Positions 25,176 to 35,507 are shown, counted from the stretch's first letter. The stretch is DNA of 64,000 bases from Fervidifonticultor_A octavus_A (GCA_031459655.1 JAVKID010000001.1:1-64000); one strand, 5' to 3'. Notes: generated by a model not told the origin, from the letters alone. Translations and numbers: made by a program.

Positions 25176-25617
25176 ATGAGCCCCTGGGTGACCTATCCGC
25201 CGCGTCAGGTGCGCGCCCTCGCCGAGCAGATCGAGCAGGACGGCGGCCACGCGCTGGCCGTCTACCAGGAACGGCTGGGCGACCGCTGGCAGCTGTTCTG
25301 CCTGCTGCCCCTCGGCCGGACGGAGCCCACGCCGTTCCGGCGCCGCCTCTCCCCCGGGCACGCCAGGCGTCTCCAAGGGCGAGCTCATCCCGGCCAGTGC
25401 GATCCCCGATCCCGGGATCGCCTACAACATCACGCTCGGCCTGCTCTACGCCGCCGACGAGGTGCTCTCCGACATCGTGGCGAGGCTGCGCCGGAGGCTG
25501 ACCGAGAACCTTGAGCGGTTCGACGTCACCCGCATTCGCGTGAGGACGTGGCCCACTCGGCGTCGATGGCCGCGTCGTCCGGCGGCACCTGATCGGACGC
25601 AGGGGACGGGCGCGTGA
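25176..25617 (+). pseudogene. hypothetical gene with a frameshift, coupled to the DUF1684 gene
   Basis: The first part (from ATG 25176) reads MSPWVTYPPRQVRALAEQIE and QERLGDRWQLFCLLPLGRTE. Near 25340-25360, in a C-rich run, the coding character moves to another frame that continues GTPGVSKGELIPASAIPDPG, LLYAADEVLSDIVARLRRRL and FDVTRIRVRT and stops at 25615-25617. That TGA overlaps the GTG of the next gene (GTGA), which supports the second frame as the true C-terminus. I do not recognise the family. The lesion is one or two bases and may be a sequence error. Confidence 0.5.
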
Positions 25618-26228
25618 ACGACCGACTGGCCCTACTGGACTACCGGCGCATGGTCGCCGAGATGTACGCTCGGGTGCGGAGCGGCCGCCTCGGGGAGCCC
25701 GCGTGCTGCCTCCAGTTCAGACGGGAGCGGGACGCGCTGTTTGGGAATCACCCGCAATCGGCGCTGTCACCCCAGCAGCAGACACGCTTTACAGGGTTGT
25801 CCTACTACCCGTATGACCCGGGTTTCCGCTTCGTGGTCCCGGTGGAGCGGGTGGCGGACACACCGCCGGCGGAAGTCCACCTGAGTGAGGACGGGCCGGT
25901 CCGGCTGCAGCGGAGCGGTCGGGTGCGTTTCCCCGTGGCCGGCCAGGAAATTACCCTCACGCTGTTCTGGATCCTCGGCTACGGGGGCGGGCTGTTCCTG
26001 CCGTTCCGCGATGCCACCAACAAAGACGAGACCTACGAGGGCGGCCGCTACCTGCTGGACACGATCAAGGGCGCCGACCTGGGGCAGGACGGCGGCAGGC
26101 TGATCCTGGACTTCAACTACGCCTACAATCCCTCGTGCGCCTATGATCCCCGCTGGGACTGCCCGCTGGCACCGCCGGAGAACTGGCTGTCGGTCCCCAT
26201 CCGCGCGGGAGAGAGGCGGTTCGCCTGA
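25614..26228 (+). CDS. DUF1684-family protein
   Basis: The 204-residue product matches DUF1684: FRRERDALFGNHPQSALSP, the beta-rich LFLPFRDATNKDETYEGGRY and the strongly conserved end DFNYAYNPSCAYDPRWDCPL followed by APPENWL. Its function is unknown; no catalytic role has been assigned to the family. The start is GTG overlapping the preceding gene's stop. A non-coding gap of about 97 bp with nothing notable follows before the convergent patatin gene. Confidence 0.85.
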   Translation: MNDRLALLDYRRMVAEMYARVRSGRLGEPACCLQFRRERDALFGNHPQSALSPQQQTRFTGLSYYPYDPGFRFVVPVERVADTPPAEVHLSEDGPVRLQRSGRVRFPVAGQEITLTLFWILGYGGGLFLPFRDATNKDETYEGGRYLLDTIKGADLGQDGGRLILDFNYAYNPSCAYDPRWDCPLAPPENWLSVPIRAGERRFA

Positions 26229-26325
26229 TCGGCGGTGGGGGCGAGCGGACCGCGTCCGGGCGCCTGAATGGGCTCTCGCCTGTTGCGACCCAGCGCCTCG
26301 GGAGCATGGAAGACCCGGGACGGCT

Positions 26326-28884
26326 TCACGTCAGAATGCTCCGCAGCCACTCCGCGAGCGCTCCCCACCCGAACCCGATGAGCCCCGCGATGAGCGCGAC
26401 GATCAGCAGGACGCCCCACCGCCGGTTGAGCAGGAGCACCCAGAGCACAAAGGGCAGGGCGAGCAGCCCTTCCCACAGGAGCAGGGTTCCGGTGGGGGTC
26501 ATGATGCCGATTGACCCCGCCACAACCGTCAGGACGGCCCAACCGAAGAAGAACACCAGCGCCAGGGTGACCAGTTTGCGGACCGCGCTGTCGCGGCCCC
26601 AGATCGCGATGGCCGGCCACTGGATGAAACCGAGCGCGATTCCCAACCCCCGCCCCGTGTAGCCGAACAGCGGGCGGAGGGGCTTCGGGGCGCCCACGTC
26701 CCCCAATCGCCGGAGCATGTTCCGGAAGACCCACCCCGCCCGCAGGGCCAGCGGCACCTTGGCCTCGGCCGGCAGGTCGGCCACCGTCTCCGCGCCGATC
26801 TTGTACTCGCGCTCGAGAAAGGTCCGGTAGTCGGGATGGGTGGCAGGCTGCCAGAACCCGGAGAGTTCCTCCCGGCAGACAGCTTCCTGGGCCGCCCGGA
26901 TGTGACGCTCCACGACCTGGGGTGCCTGGCCTTCCAGCAGGACCCGCATGATGACCTCGGAGGCGTCCAGCCGTCCCCAGAGGATGTCGTTGGCGCGCCA
27001 GCGCCCGCTGAGGAACCCGCCGAAGTGCCCCAGCACGTCGCCGGAGAGTTTGTCCTCGGGTGGCTTGCGAACGTACAGGGCGGCCTGGGGGCTGATGCGG
27101 ATGAAGCGCACTTCCTGACGCTCGCCGAGGTCGGCCAGGAGGTCCAGCGGGAGAATGAACATGTCCCTGATCTCGTAGCGGTCGAAGATCGCCGGAAAGG
27201 GATGCGGGGGGAACCTGGACGACGCCACGCCCTGGACTCGCAGCCGGGCGATGGCGTCCTCGATCTCCTCGCAGGCGGCCAGCGTGTCCCTCCGCAGGCG
27301 CTCCAGGCCGTCTTCCAGCGCGGCACCGACGAGCACCAGCGTTCGCTGAACCGCCACGCTGAGCGCATCCCCACCCTGGCCTCGCAGTCCGCGCATCGCC
27401 TGAGCGGTGTTCTCCTCTTGCTCGAACACGCGCCGGCTGAGGGAGCGGATCCCCTCCAGCCGCGCCCACAGGGCGGCGCGGGCCGCCTTGAACAGGTCGC
27501 GCTGCTCCGGGATGAGGGTGGCGGAAAACTCGTCGAGCGTGGCAATCAAATAGTACGCCCGCCGCAGCCGGAAGCCGTCGTCGAAGGTGTGGAGGAACTG
27601 CGCATCGCCGGCCTCGCGCGCGCAGGCCCGCACGCCGTCCTCCACAAACTGCCGTTGGTCGGCCGCCAGGGGCGCGGTGCGGACGATCCGCTCGGTCACC
27701 GCGGAGACGACCGCGTCCTTCTTGAGGGCCTGGTAGGCGTAGTAGAGGACCTGCTGTTCCAGGAAGGCCCGGAACTGCTCGGTGGTGCCTTCATTGACGA
27801 CCCGCTGGAACCTCTCGGTGATGACCCGCTCGATCTTGAACATCTGCCCGGCGAAGGCCCGCACCCGGGCGTTGTGGGCCTCGAGACGTTCCAGGTCTCC
27901 GGCGATGCTCTGGTACATGGGGATGCCCGAGGCGGCCTTGAACAGGACCTCCAGGACCTCGGGTTCCGGACCGGGCTCGTCCTGCGATGCGTAGCGTTCG
28001 GGGTCGGGCTCGACGCTGAACAGCCAGCGCCGCACCGGCCGGTCGCTCTGGCGCGCGAAGATCGTCTGGAGGGTCTCCGTAAACGGCTTGTTGTGGAGGA
28101 TGCCGCCGTCGGAGAAATAGGCCGCCTCGGGTTCGCCGGGACGGAAGAGCGCGGCGTTGTCGGCACGTTTGCGGATCAGGTCGGGCTCGAAGGCCGCGGG
28201 AAAGGCGCTGGTGGCCCTGGCGACCTCGACCAGCGCCGCGTTGCTCGCCGGGCCGAAGTCGCTGTGGTCGTACCCCAGGCTGGGGTCGGCCGGGTTGTAG
28301 CCCTTCGTGCGGAAGCGCAACTGGAACAGCTTGCGGTAGTCCCGGGTCTGCACGGTCTGTCCCAGGCTGTCGGTGAACTCCCTGACCATGCCCCGCAGCC
28401 GCGTGCCCGAGACGAACAGGTCGAGCACCTCGATCAGGCGTCGGCCGCTCGCGGTGCGGTCCATGGTGCGGAACGCCTCGGCGAGCTGCTCCTCGAAGAA
28501 GTCCGACCGCAGCAGCGACCGCGGCACCGGTTCGGTGGGCGGCCGGAGGAGTTTGTCGAAGTCGGCCCGGTCGATCCAGAACTGGCTGATCGCGGTGAGG
28601 TCGGCGCCGGTGGCCAGGGCTTTCGCGAGCAGGACGCCGTTGATGCCGCCGGCGGACGTGCCGGAGATGACGTCAACCGTGGCGGTCACGTTGGCCAGCT
28701 TCAGGGCGCCGGTGTAGGCGTTGAACTCCTCGCCCCGGCTGGCCCGGAGCAGGTGCCAGAACTCCCGGACGATGCCGAACATGTAGACCGCCAGCGAGAC
28801 CCCGCCGTACAACACCAGTCCGATACGGAGTTCGCGGAGGGGATCGGGGACGGGCAGCGCGGATGTCGCCGGAGGAGCAGGCAT
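26326..28884 (-). CDS. large patatin-like phospholipase family protein
   Basis: The 852-residue protein belongs to the large patatin-related group. The N-terminal patatin domain has the oxyanion region LVLYGGVSLAVYM, nucleophile GTSAGG (Ser77) and catalytic Asp in FSDGG (Asp259), so lipid acyl hydrolase activity is likely. The middle is helical, and the C-terminus has predicted membrane segments (about residues 750-850: LGIALGFIQWPAIAIW, TLALVFFFGWAVLTVVAGS and LIVALIAGLIGFGWGAL). An excellent SD (AGGAGG) lies 9 nt before the ATG at 28884. It is downstream of, and on the same strand as, the DM13 gene, 75 bp away. Confidence 0.85.
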   Translation of the reverse strand: MPAPPATSALPVPDPLRELRIGLVLYGGVSLAVYMFGIVREFWHLLRASRGEEFNAYTGALKLANVTATVDVISGTSAGGINGVLLAKALATGADLTAISQFWIDRADFDKLLRPPTEPVPRSLLRSDFFEEQLAEAFRTMDRTASGRRLIEVLDLFVSGTRLRGMVREFTDSLGQTVQTRDYRKLFQLRFRTKGYNPADPSLGYDHSDFGPASNAALVEVARATSAFPAAFEPDLIRKRADNAALFRPGEPEAAYFSDGGILHNKPFTETLQTIFARQSDRPVRRWLFSVEPDPERYASQDEPGPEPEVLEVLFKAASGIPMYQSIAGDLERLEAHNARVRAFAGQMFKIERVITERFQRVVNEGTTEQFRAFLEQQVLYYAYQALKKDAVVSAVTERIVRTAPLAADQRQFVEDGVRACAREAGDAQFLHTFDDGFRLRRAYYLIATLDEFSATLIPEQRDLFKAARAALWARLEGIRSLSRRVFEQEENTAQAMRGLRGQGGDALSVAVQRTLVLVGAALEDGLERLRRDTLAACEEIEDAIARLRVQGVASSRFPPHPFPAIFDRYEIRDMFILPLDLLADLGERQEVRFIRISPQAALYVRKPPEDKLSGDVLGHFGGFLSGRWRANDILWGRLDASEVIMRVLLEGQAPQVVERHIRAAQEAVCREELSGFWQPATHPDYRTFLEREYKIGAETVADLPAEAKVPLALRAGWVFRNMLRRLGDVGAPKPLRPLFGYTGRGLGIALGFIQWPAIAIWGRDSAVRKLVTLALVFFFGWAVLTVVAGSIGIMTPTGTLLLWEGLLALPFVLWVLLLNRRWGVLLIVALIAGLIGFGWGALAEWLRSILT

Positions 28885-28959
28885 CGACGAACCTCCTGGA
28901 TTGGTGCAGGGAGGTTCGCGCCTGGCTCGGGAAACCCCTGGCTGGCAGGACTCCTCGGG

Positions 28960-29478
28960 TTACGGCGCGAGGGGGGCCACCGCGAACACGACGTGGAACG
29001 GCTTGCAGTAGATGACCACCGCGCGGTAGTCGGCGAGGTTGGTTTCCGCCGGCAGCGTGTAGTTCTGGCTGCCGACGTTACCCTTGAGCCTGGCGACCTC
29101 GATGTACCCCGTCATCACGTCGGCGCGCGTCCTGGGCGCGGCGTGCCTCGTGAGGATCACGTACAGGTCGGGACCATTCGTCACCCTGAACGGGTCTAGG
29201 CGGAGCACGACCTCCCCGCCGACCCGGTAGACCGTCGCGGTCCCTTCGCCCTTGTGGAAGTCGTCGGCGCCGGCGAAGGTGCCGCGGGCGAGGACCGTGC
29301 CCTGGGCGGTGCCTGGGGGCATCGGATCCGCGGATGCGGCCGGCACACCGCCCGGGAACGACTCGTCCACCACGCGGTTGATGAACAGCGGCGAGCCCAG
29401 ATACCAGGCGATCGGCACGCCGACGATGACGAGGACGGCGACCATCCCCCAGGCCCACTTCGGGATCCGTCGTCGCAT
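28960..29478 (-). CDS. membrane-anchored DM13-domain protein
   Basis: The 172-residue product has one N-terminal membrane anchor (WAWGMVAVLVIVGVPIAWYL) and a DM13 domain: RGTFAGADDFHKGEGTATVY, RVTNGPDLYVILTRH and NYTLPAETNLADYRAVVIYC. DM13 domains are extracytoplasmic and proposed to take part in redox or electron-transfer chemistry through a conserved Cys, here in VVIYCKPF. The ATG at 29478 follows the SD GGAGGAGGAAG, which favours it over a longer upstream start. A TTGACC at 29605-29610 (minus) may be its -35. Confidence 0.8.
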   Translation of the reverse strand: MRRRIPKWAWGMVAVLVIVGVPIAWYLGSPLFINRVVDESFPGGVPAASADPMPPGTAQGTVLARGTFAGADDFHKGEGTATVYRVGGEVVLRLDPFRVTNGPDLYVILTRHAAPRTRADVMTGYIEVARLKGNVGSQNYTLPAETNLADYRAVVIYCKPFHVVFAVAPLAP

Positions 29479-29629
29479 GGGCTGACTTCCTCCTCCCTGT
29501 GGCAGGCTCGTGGTCCGCCACAAGCGATTGCCACCCACCTGGACGTGCTGCCCGTGCTCTTTCACGATCGGTACCTGAGAGCGCCTAAACTACGATGAAG
29601 GTTCGGTCAAGATTACGTAACATCTTCGC

Positions 29630-30622
<993 letters not shown>

Positions 30623-30953
30623 TGTCGCATTCCTCATCTTGAGCTACGTGCCAGGCGTCCCCGATCTGTTTACGCCTCCGACGCTTGCTCCTCTCCTTCT
30701 GGCATTCGGTGTGTGGACCGGCTACAAGATCGTCCAGTTCCATGGCGGATTTGTCGACGCCCTCATCGCCGGTGGGGCGGTGGGCGTGGTGTGCGGCGTT
30801 CTCATCATCATCGGGAACGGGTTCATTCGGGGGGCCGGGTTCGCAGCCGTCTGGCCTCTCGCCGTCTGGGCCTTTGGCATGAACCTGTTCGGAGGCGTCG
30901 GTGGAGGAGGGTACGCGTTGAGCAAGTAGCAGGTCAAATCGACGCCACTGCCG

Positions 30954-30983
30954 ACAGGGACGCGGCGCTGACCGCGTCCCTGT
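30954..30983 (+). terminator. intrinsic terminator after the small membrane protein gene
   Basis: ACAGGGACGCGG (30954-30965) pairs perfectly with CCGCGTCCCTGT (30972-30983) around a 6-nt loop and is followed by TGATATTCTT, a T-rich tail for this genome. It sits between the stop at 30929 and the convergent membrane-module gene ending at 31054. Confidence 0.7.
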
Positions 30984-31053
30984 TGATATTCTTCCGCTCG
31001 CTCCCGCCGAGCAGGGCCAGGATGCCAAGACGCCAGCCGACAGGCGGACGGCC

Positions 31054-32475
31054 CTAGCGGTTCAGCAGGATCGGCAGGGTCAGCGCGATCACCACCACCA
31101 GCGCCCACAGCGCTGGCGCCGAGGTGAGCAGGTGTTCCCTGCGGCGGACCACGCGGGCTTCCTCGACCCGCGACCGCGGGATCCACCACGGGTTGAAGCG
31201 GGCCTCCAGCAGGTGGAAGACGACGCCCATCGCGGCACCGTAGGCGAAGTGCGCCACCAGGCTGCCGAAAAGTGCTGCGGCGGCCTCGGCCGTCCACTGG
31301 GGCGCCGCGCCCAGCAGGACCGGCATGAGCGTGAGCGGGCCGAGCACCCACCACAGGAAGCCGTAGGTGACGCCCCAGCCCAGCGCCGAGCCGACGTCGA
31401 GGCTCTGCCGGCGGAAGAACAGCCCGTAGCTCGCGCCGATGGCGCAGGCCACGACAACCTGTACGGTGACGCCGGCCAGCGCCGACCGCGACCCGAGCAG
31501 GCCGGCCGCCGCCGGGACGAACCCGGTGCGCACGGCCACCACGGTGAAGAGCGCTCCGCCGGCCAGCCCGGCCAGCACGCCACGGCCGATGGCGCGCAGA
31601 CCCTCGGTGCCGATGCCTTCCTGGTCCCCGCCGCCGCGGATGTCGGAGAACAGCAGGCGCGCCACGCCGTCCAGCCACTGGACGCCCAGGCCGACCGCGG
31701 CCCCGAAGAGCAGGTAGCCTGGCAGCACGGAAAACCCTGCGCGGGCGTCCTCGACCGACCATGCCAGCCCGGCCCCCCGCGCCAGCGGCACGATGGTCAG
31801 GGGCCAGAGGGCCCACCAGAAGAAGCCAAAGACCATGCCGCGAACCAAGGCCGGTCCGGTGCCGTCCGGGGGCCGCGGGTAGAGCAGGGCGAAGCTGACC
31901 CCGCCCAACAGGCCGATCACCGGGGTCGACGGGCCGTCCGCCCGCGGTCCGAGCAGCGCGAGAAGCGGCCAGGCACCGGCGAGGCCCGCGACGGCGCCCC
32001 GGACCAGCACGCCGACCAGCGTCCAGCCCCGTAGCGCGCCTCCAGGCAGGGGGTCGCGCCGGATCGCCGCCAGGGCCAGGCCCGTGGCGGCGCCGTAGCC
32101 GAGATGCGCCAGCAGGCCCGCAAAGGCCTCCTGCGCCGAGTGCACGTCCCAGGCGATGACTCCGAGCTGCAACAGCGGCAGCAGGGTCAGCGGGCCGAGG
32201 AACCACCAGAGCGCGCCGTAGGTGAGGCCCCAGAACAGCGTCTCGCCGGCTCCCGGGCGCTGGTGCCAGACGAGCACGCCGAAGCCAGCCCCGAGGATCG
32301 CCGCGACAACCAGGTGGACGACCACGCCGGCGCCGGCAGCGCCCGGGCGCACCAGCGACGCGGTGGAGGGGAGCGCGGCGATCTGCGCCAGGGCCGCTGC
32401 GGAGATCAGGCCGCCGACCAGGCCGGCCAGGGTGCCGGGAAGAACGCCACGGGCGAACCAGTCGCGGGTCCTCAC
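31054..32475 (-). CDS. membrane protein built of three repeats of the module fused to the neighbouring NDH-2
   Basis: The 473-residue protein is almost wholly hydrophobic and contains three copies of one module. Each centres on a WW-x2-PLT motif: LTYGALWWFLGPLTLLPLL (WW at 90-91), FGFFWWALWPLTIVPLARG (220-221) and VTYGFLWWVLGPLTLMPVL (375-376). Each is followed by a tail ending in YGAA-type text (LLAHLGYGAATG, VLPGYLLFGAAVG, LVAHFAYGAAMG). The His before the tail is kept in copies 1 and 3 only. A fourth copy forms the N-terminus of the adjacent NDH-2. The family is unknown to me; a membrane redox or scaffold role is inferred. The GTG start overlaps the NDH-2 stop (GTGA). Confidence 0.75.
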   Translation of the reverse strand: MRTRDWFARGVLPGTLAGLVGGLISAAALAQIAALPSTASLVRPGAAGAGVVVHLVVAAILGAGFGVLVWHQRPGAGETLFWGLTYGALWWFLGPLTLLPLLQLGVIAWDVHSAQEAFAGLLAHLGYGAATGLALAAIRRDPLPGGALRGWTLVGVLVRGAVAGLAGAWPLLALLGPRADGPSTPVIGLLGGVSFALLYPRPPDGTGPALVRGMVFGFFWWALWPLTIVPLARGAGLAWSVEDARAGFSVLPGYLLFGAAVGLGVQWLDGVARLLFSDIRGGGDQEGIGTEGLRAIGRGVLAGLAGGALFTVVAVRTGFVPAAAGLLGSRSALAGVTVQVVVACAIGASYGLFFRRQSLDVGSALGWGVTYGFLWWVLGPLTLMPVLLGAAPQWTAEAAAALFGSLVAHFAYGAAMGVVFHLLEARFNPWWIPRSRVEEARVVRRREHLLTSAPALWALVVVIALTLPILLNR

Positions 32476-34289
32476 GCGCCGGCTCCCGGGGGCGACGGCA
32501 TCGTCGCCGGGGTGCGCGAACTCGCCCCCGTCACCTGCGGCAGCGTCGGCGTGGGGACGCCGCCGGTCAGCACGATGTCCCGCGGGAAGAAGAGGTCGAG
32601 CGTCCAGTCGAGCACGACGCGGACCTTCTTCTCGAGGCCGGGCAGTTTGCTCAGGTAGACGGTCCGCCACAGGAACCAGGCGAGCAGGCCGGAGAACTTC
32701 CATCCGCGGATCTCGGCCACGGCCGTGCGATGGCCCAGGGCGACCAGGGTGCCGATCGTGCGGAAGCGAAATGGTCTGGGCGGCTGGCCGCGCAGTGCGG
32801 CCGCGATGTTCTCGGCCGCGGCCTGCCCCTCGCGCAGCGCGTGCTGCGCCGTGGGCGGGCAGGACGTCCCCGGGCGGTTGGGGTCCGGGATCTGGGCGCA
32901 GTCGCCGACGGCCCACACGGCTTCCAGGCCCCTGACCCGCAGGGCCTGGTCGGCGACTGCGGCGCCGGCGCGGCTGCGCTCGCATGGCAGAGTCGCCAGC
33001 AGCGGATGAGGCTGGTTCCCGGCGGTCCAGACCAACGTCCGTGTCGGGATCGCACGGCCGTCGCCCAGCAGGACCGCGTCGGATGTGGCCCCGCCCACGC
33101 GGGTGTTCAGCAGGAACTCGATCCCGCGCGCCTGGAGCTTCCGCAGGGCGTAGTCCGCCAGCGCCCGGCTGATCTCAGGCAGGATGCGCCCGCCGGAGTG
33201 GATCAGGAGGAAGCGCGGTTCGTGGGGCTGGATGCCGGGATAGTACCGGAGCACGCTCCCCACCAGGTCGAACAGTTCGGCGATCATCTCGGTGCCGGCG
33301 AACCCGCCCCCGGCGACCACGAAGGTCAACTGGCGCACGCGCTCCTGGGGATCGGTCTCCGCGTCCGCGCGCTCCAACAGCGCGATGACGTGGTTGCGCA
33401 GCCGCGTGGCGTCGTCCAGGGTCTTCAGCGTGAAGGCGTGGGTTTCGAGGCCGGGGAGGCCGTAGAAGTTGGGAACCGCACCCAGGGCGAGGATCAGGTG
33501 GTCGTAGGGGAGCACCTCGGTCGGGGCGGTCGGGTCGGTCCGGATGCTGACGGTTCTGGCGGCGCCGTCGACGGCCTCCACCTCGGCCCGCCGGAAGCGC
33601 GTGTGCTGCAGCGCCGCGCGCACCGGCGCGCTGATGTGCTGGGCCTCCAGGCCGCTGCTTGCCACCTCGGCCAGCATGGGGGTGAAGAGTAGGTAGTTGC
33701 TCTGACTGACCAGGGTGATCTCCAGCCGCGGATCGCGCGCGAAGAGGTGCTCCAGGCGCTGCGCGGCACTGACGCCTCCGAATCCGCCTCCCAGGATGAC
33801 CACCCGCCAGGACGGCGCCTCCGGGAGCGGCAGACGGCCGAGGGCCGCGGTCTGGGGGTGCCGGCGCAAATAGAGCGCGACGAGTCCATAGAAGCTACCG
33901 CCGAGGAGCGCGCCGTAGAGCAGGTGCCCGACCAGGTTGGGCAACGCGGCCGCCGCGGCCGCAGCCGTCCAGGTTGGCGCGCCGCCCCGGAGGAGCGGGA
34001 TCAGGGTCAGGGGGCCGGCGATCCACCAGAGGAGCGCGTAGAGGACACCGCCGGTGATCGTCGACGCGTAGCCGAGCGGCTGGTAGCGGAAGATGACCCC
34101 GAACCCGGCGCCGATCAGCACCGCGGAGCCCAGGTGGACGGCGAGCCCGGCCCCCAACGACGCGAGCCCGATCAGGCCGGCAACACTAGCCAGCAGGCCC
34201 TGGGCCTGCATGGCCCAGGCCGAGGCCAGGCCCCCGACCAGTCCCCCGATCCCGCCGGCGACGAGGTCACGGCGTAGCGCGTGCGACAC
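32472..34289 (-). CDS. ndh: type II NADH dehydrogenase (NDH-2) with N-terminal membrane-module fusion
   Basis: The 605-residue protein is a fusion. Residues about 1-142 are a membrane module (GGLVGGLASAWAMQAQGL; VLYALLWWIAGPLTLIPLL; LVGHLLYGALLGG) identical in plan to the three repeats of the next gene. Residues about 160-585 are NDH-2: FAD site VVILGGGFGGVSAA (163-176), NADH site VVAGGGFAGTE, the quinone-site stretch TAQHALREGQ (480-489) and the amphipathic membrane-binding end WRTVYLSKLPGLEKKVRVVL. NDH-2 passes electrons from NADH to quinone without pumping protons and normally has only the C-terminal anchor, so the N-terminal module is unusual. It is translated from GTG and coupled to the module gene. 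Confidence 0.88.
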   Translation of the reverse strand: MSHALRRDLVAGGIGGLVGGLASAWAMQAQGLLASVAGLIGLASLGAGLAVHLGSAVLIGAGFGVIFRYQPLGYASTITGGVLYALLWWIAGPLTLIPLLRGGAPTWTAAAAAAALPNLVGHLLYGALLGGSFYGLVALYLRRHPQTAALGRLPLPEAPSWRVVILGGGFGGVSAAQRLEHLFARDPRLEITLVSQSNYLLFTPMLAEVASSGLEAQHISAPVRAALQHTRFRRAEVEAVDGAARTVSIRTDPTAPTEVLPYDHLILALGAVPNFYGLPGLETHAFTLKTLDDATRLRNHVIALLERADAETDPQERVRQLTFVVAGGGFAGTEMIAELFDLVGSVLRYYPGIQPHEPRFLLIHSGGRILPEISRALADYALRKLQARGIEFLLNTRVGGATSDAVLLGDGRAIPTRTLVWTAGNQPHPLLATLPCERSRAGAAVADQALRVRGLEAVWAVGDCAQIPDPNRPGTSCPPTAQHALREGQAAAENIAAALRGQPPRPFRFRTIGTLVALGHRTAVAEIRGWKFSGLLAWFLWRTVYLSKLPGLEKKVRVVLDWTLDLFFPRDIVLTGGVPTPTLPQVTGASSRTPATMPSPPGAGA

Positions 34290-34328
34290 CGCGTCCCCCG
34301 ATCGCCGCCCAGGTCGTCTGGACGGAAC

Positions 34329-34796
34329 CTACTTGAGGTTCTCGGCGATGATGTTCAGCAGGGCGGCCACGCCCTTGGCCGCCATGCGGGCCTCGGTCAG
34401 GTTCTTGCTCCTCACGCCCGCCACCGCCAGCGCGTCCGCCTGCTCCGCGAGCAGCATGAAGTCGCCGCCGCCCGGCGCCCCCTTCAGGTCCGCGAGGATC
34501 CCGTTCCCCATGCCCTGGCACACGTGGCCCCAGGCCTGATTGAAGTTCTTCCCCCTCGTGCCCTCGAGGCAGTTGAGCGCGTGGCCCAGGTGCTGCTGCA
34601 CGTAGCCGAGCGCATTGCCCTCGCCGGCGAACCCGGCATGGGTGACCGCCGTCTTCAGTTGTCCCTTGACGTCGGCCGCCTGCCCGGCCCGCGCGGGCGG
34701 CGCGTACTGGTACTGGCTATGGTAATCGCCGTAGGTCAGCCCTGCGAGCCCGGACACGAGCAGTCCGACCACCAGAGACGCCACCAGGAATCTCAC
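34329..34796 (-). CDS. small secreted hypothetical protein (155 aa) upstream of the NDH-2 fusion
   Basis: The product has a clear export signal (VRFLVASLVVGLLVSGLAG) and a helical mature part with two cysteines (GHALNCLEG and GHVCQGMGNG) and several His. The pattern recalls small helical metal- or heme-binding bundles, but I recognise no family. The GTG at 34796 follows an AGGGGGG SD. It precedes the NDH-2 fusion by 39 bp on the same strand, so it may be the periplasmic member of that operon. Confidence 0.65.
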   Translation of the reverse strand: MRFLVASLVVGLLVSGLAGLTYGDYHSQYQYAPPARAGQAADVKGQLKTAVTHAGFAGEGNALGYVQQHLGHALNCLEGTRGKNFNQAWGHVCQGMGNGILADLKGAPGGGDFMLLAEQADALAVAGVRSKNLTEARMAAKGVAALLNIIAENLK

Positions 34797-34862
34797 GGTT
34801 TGCACCCCCCTACGCTTTCGCCCACCCCGTCTCGCGGGGCAAGGTGTTGATCCCGGCATGTC

Positions 34863-35465
34863 CTACGTATCAGGCCCGTGTGACGGTTCTGTCACGTCGG
34901 CGAAGACAATCCTCCCGTCGCGCATGTCGCTGATCCGCGCCAGCGCCTCGACCGGCACGCCCAGCCGCATGACCGCCTCGCGTCCCCCTTCAAAGGTCTT
35001 CTCGATGACCACGCCGATCCCCACGACCGTCCCCCCGGCCGCCTGGACCAGGCGTGCCAGCGCCAGGATTGTTTCGCCGCTGGCCAGGAAGTCGTCGATG
35101 ATGACCACGCGGTCTCCGGGCCCCAGGTATTCGGGCGAGACCATCAACTCCACGGGCCGGCCCTTGGTGTGGGATGGGGCGACGGTGAGGTAGACCTGGT
35201 CGGGCATCGTGATGGGCCGCTGCTTGCGGGCGTAGAGGACCGGGACGCCGAGCACCGTCGCCGCGCACAGGGCCGGCGCGATGCCCGAGATCTCCGCCGT
35301 CAGCACCTTGGTGGCCCCCACCCCGGCGAACCGGCGGGCGAGTTCCCGCCCGCACGCCTGCATCAGGGTCGGGTCCACCTGATGGTTGAGGAAGGCGTCG
35401 ACCTTGAGGATGCCGCCTCCCAGGTTCTTCCCCTCGGCGGCGATACGGCGAATGAGTGCGTCCAT
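34863..35465 (-). CDS. xpt: xanthine phosphoribosyltransferase
   Basis: The 200-residue enzyme closely follows the Xpt pattern: opening ALIRRIAAEGKNLGGGILKV, DAFLNHQVDPTLMQ, EISGIAPALCAATVLGVPV, the PRPP-binding VVIIDDFLASGETI and GIGVVIEKTFEGGR. It converts xanthine and PRPP to XMP in purine salvage. SD GGGGAGG precedes the ATG at 35465. The 66-bp gap to the secreted-protein gene leaves it unclear whether they share a transcript. The leader is too short and lacks the conserved core for a purine riboswitch. Confidence 0.92.
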   Translation of the reverse strand: MDALIRRIAAEGKNLGGGILKVDAFLNHQVDPTLMQACGRELARRFAGVGATKVLTAEISGIAPALCAATVLGVPVLYARKQRPITMPDQVYLTVAPSHTKGRPVELMVSPEYLGPGDRVVIIDDFLASGETILALARLVQAAGGTVVGIGVVIEKTFEGGREAVMRLGVPVEALARISDMRDGRIVFADVTEPSHGPDT

Positions 35466-35507
35466 GGGCTGGCCTCCCCACCGCAAGGGGATTATCCTCC
35501 TGACGCC

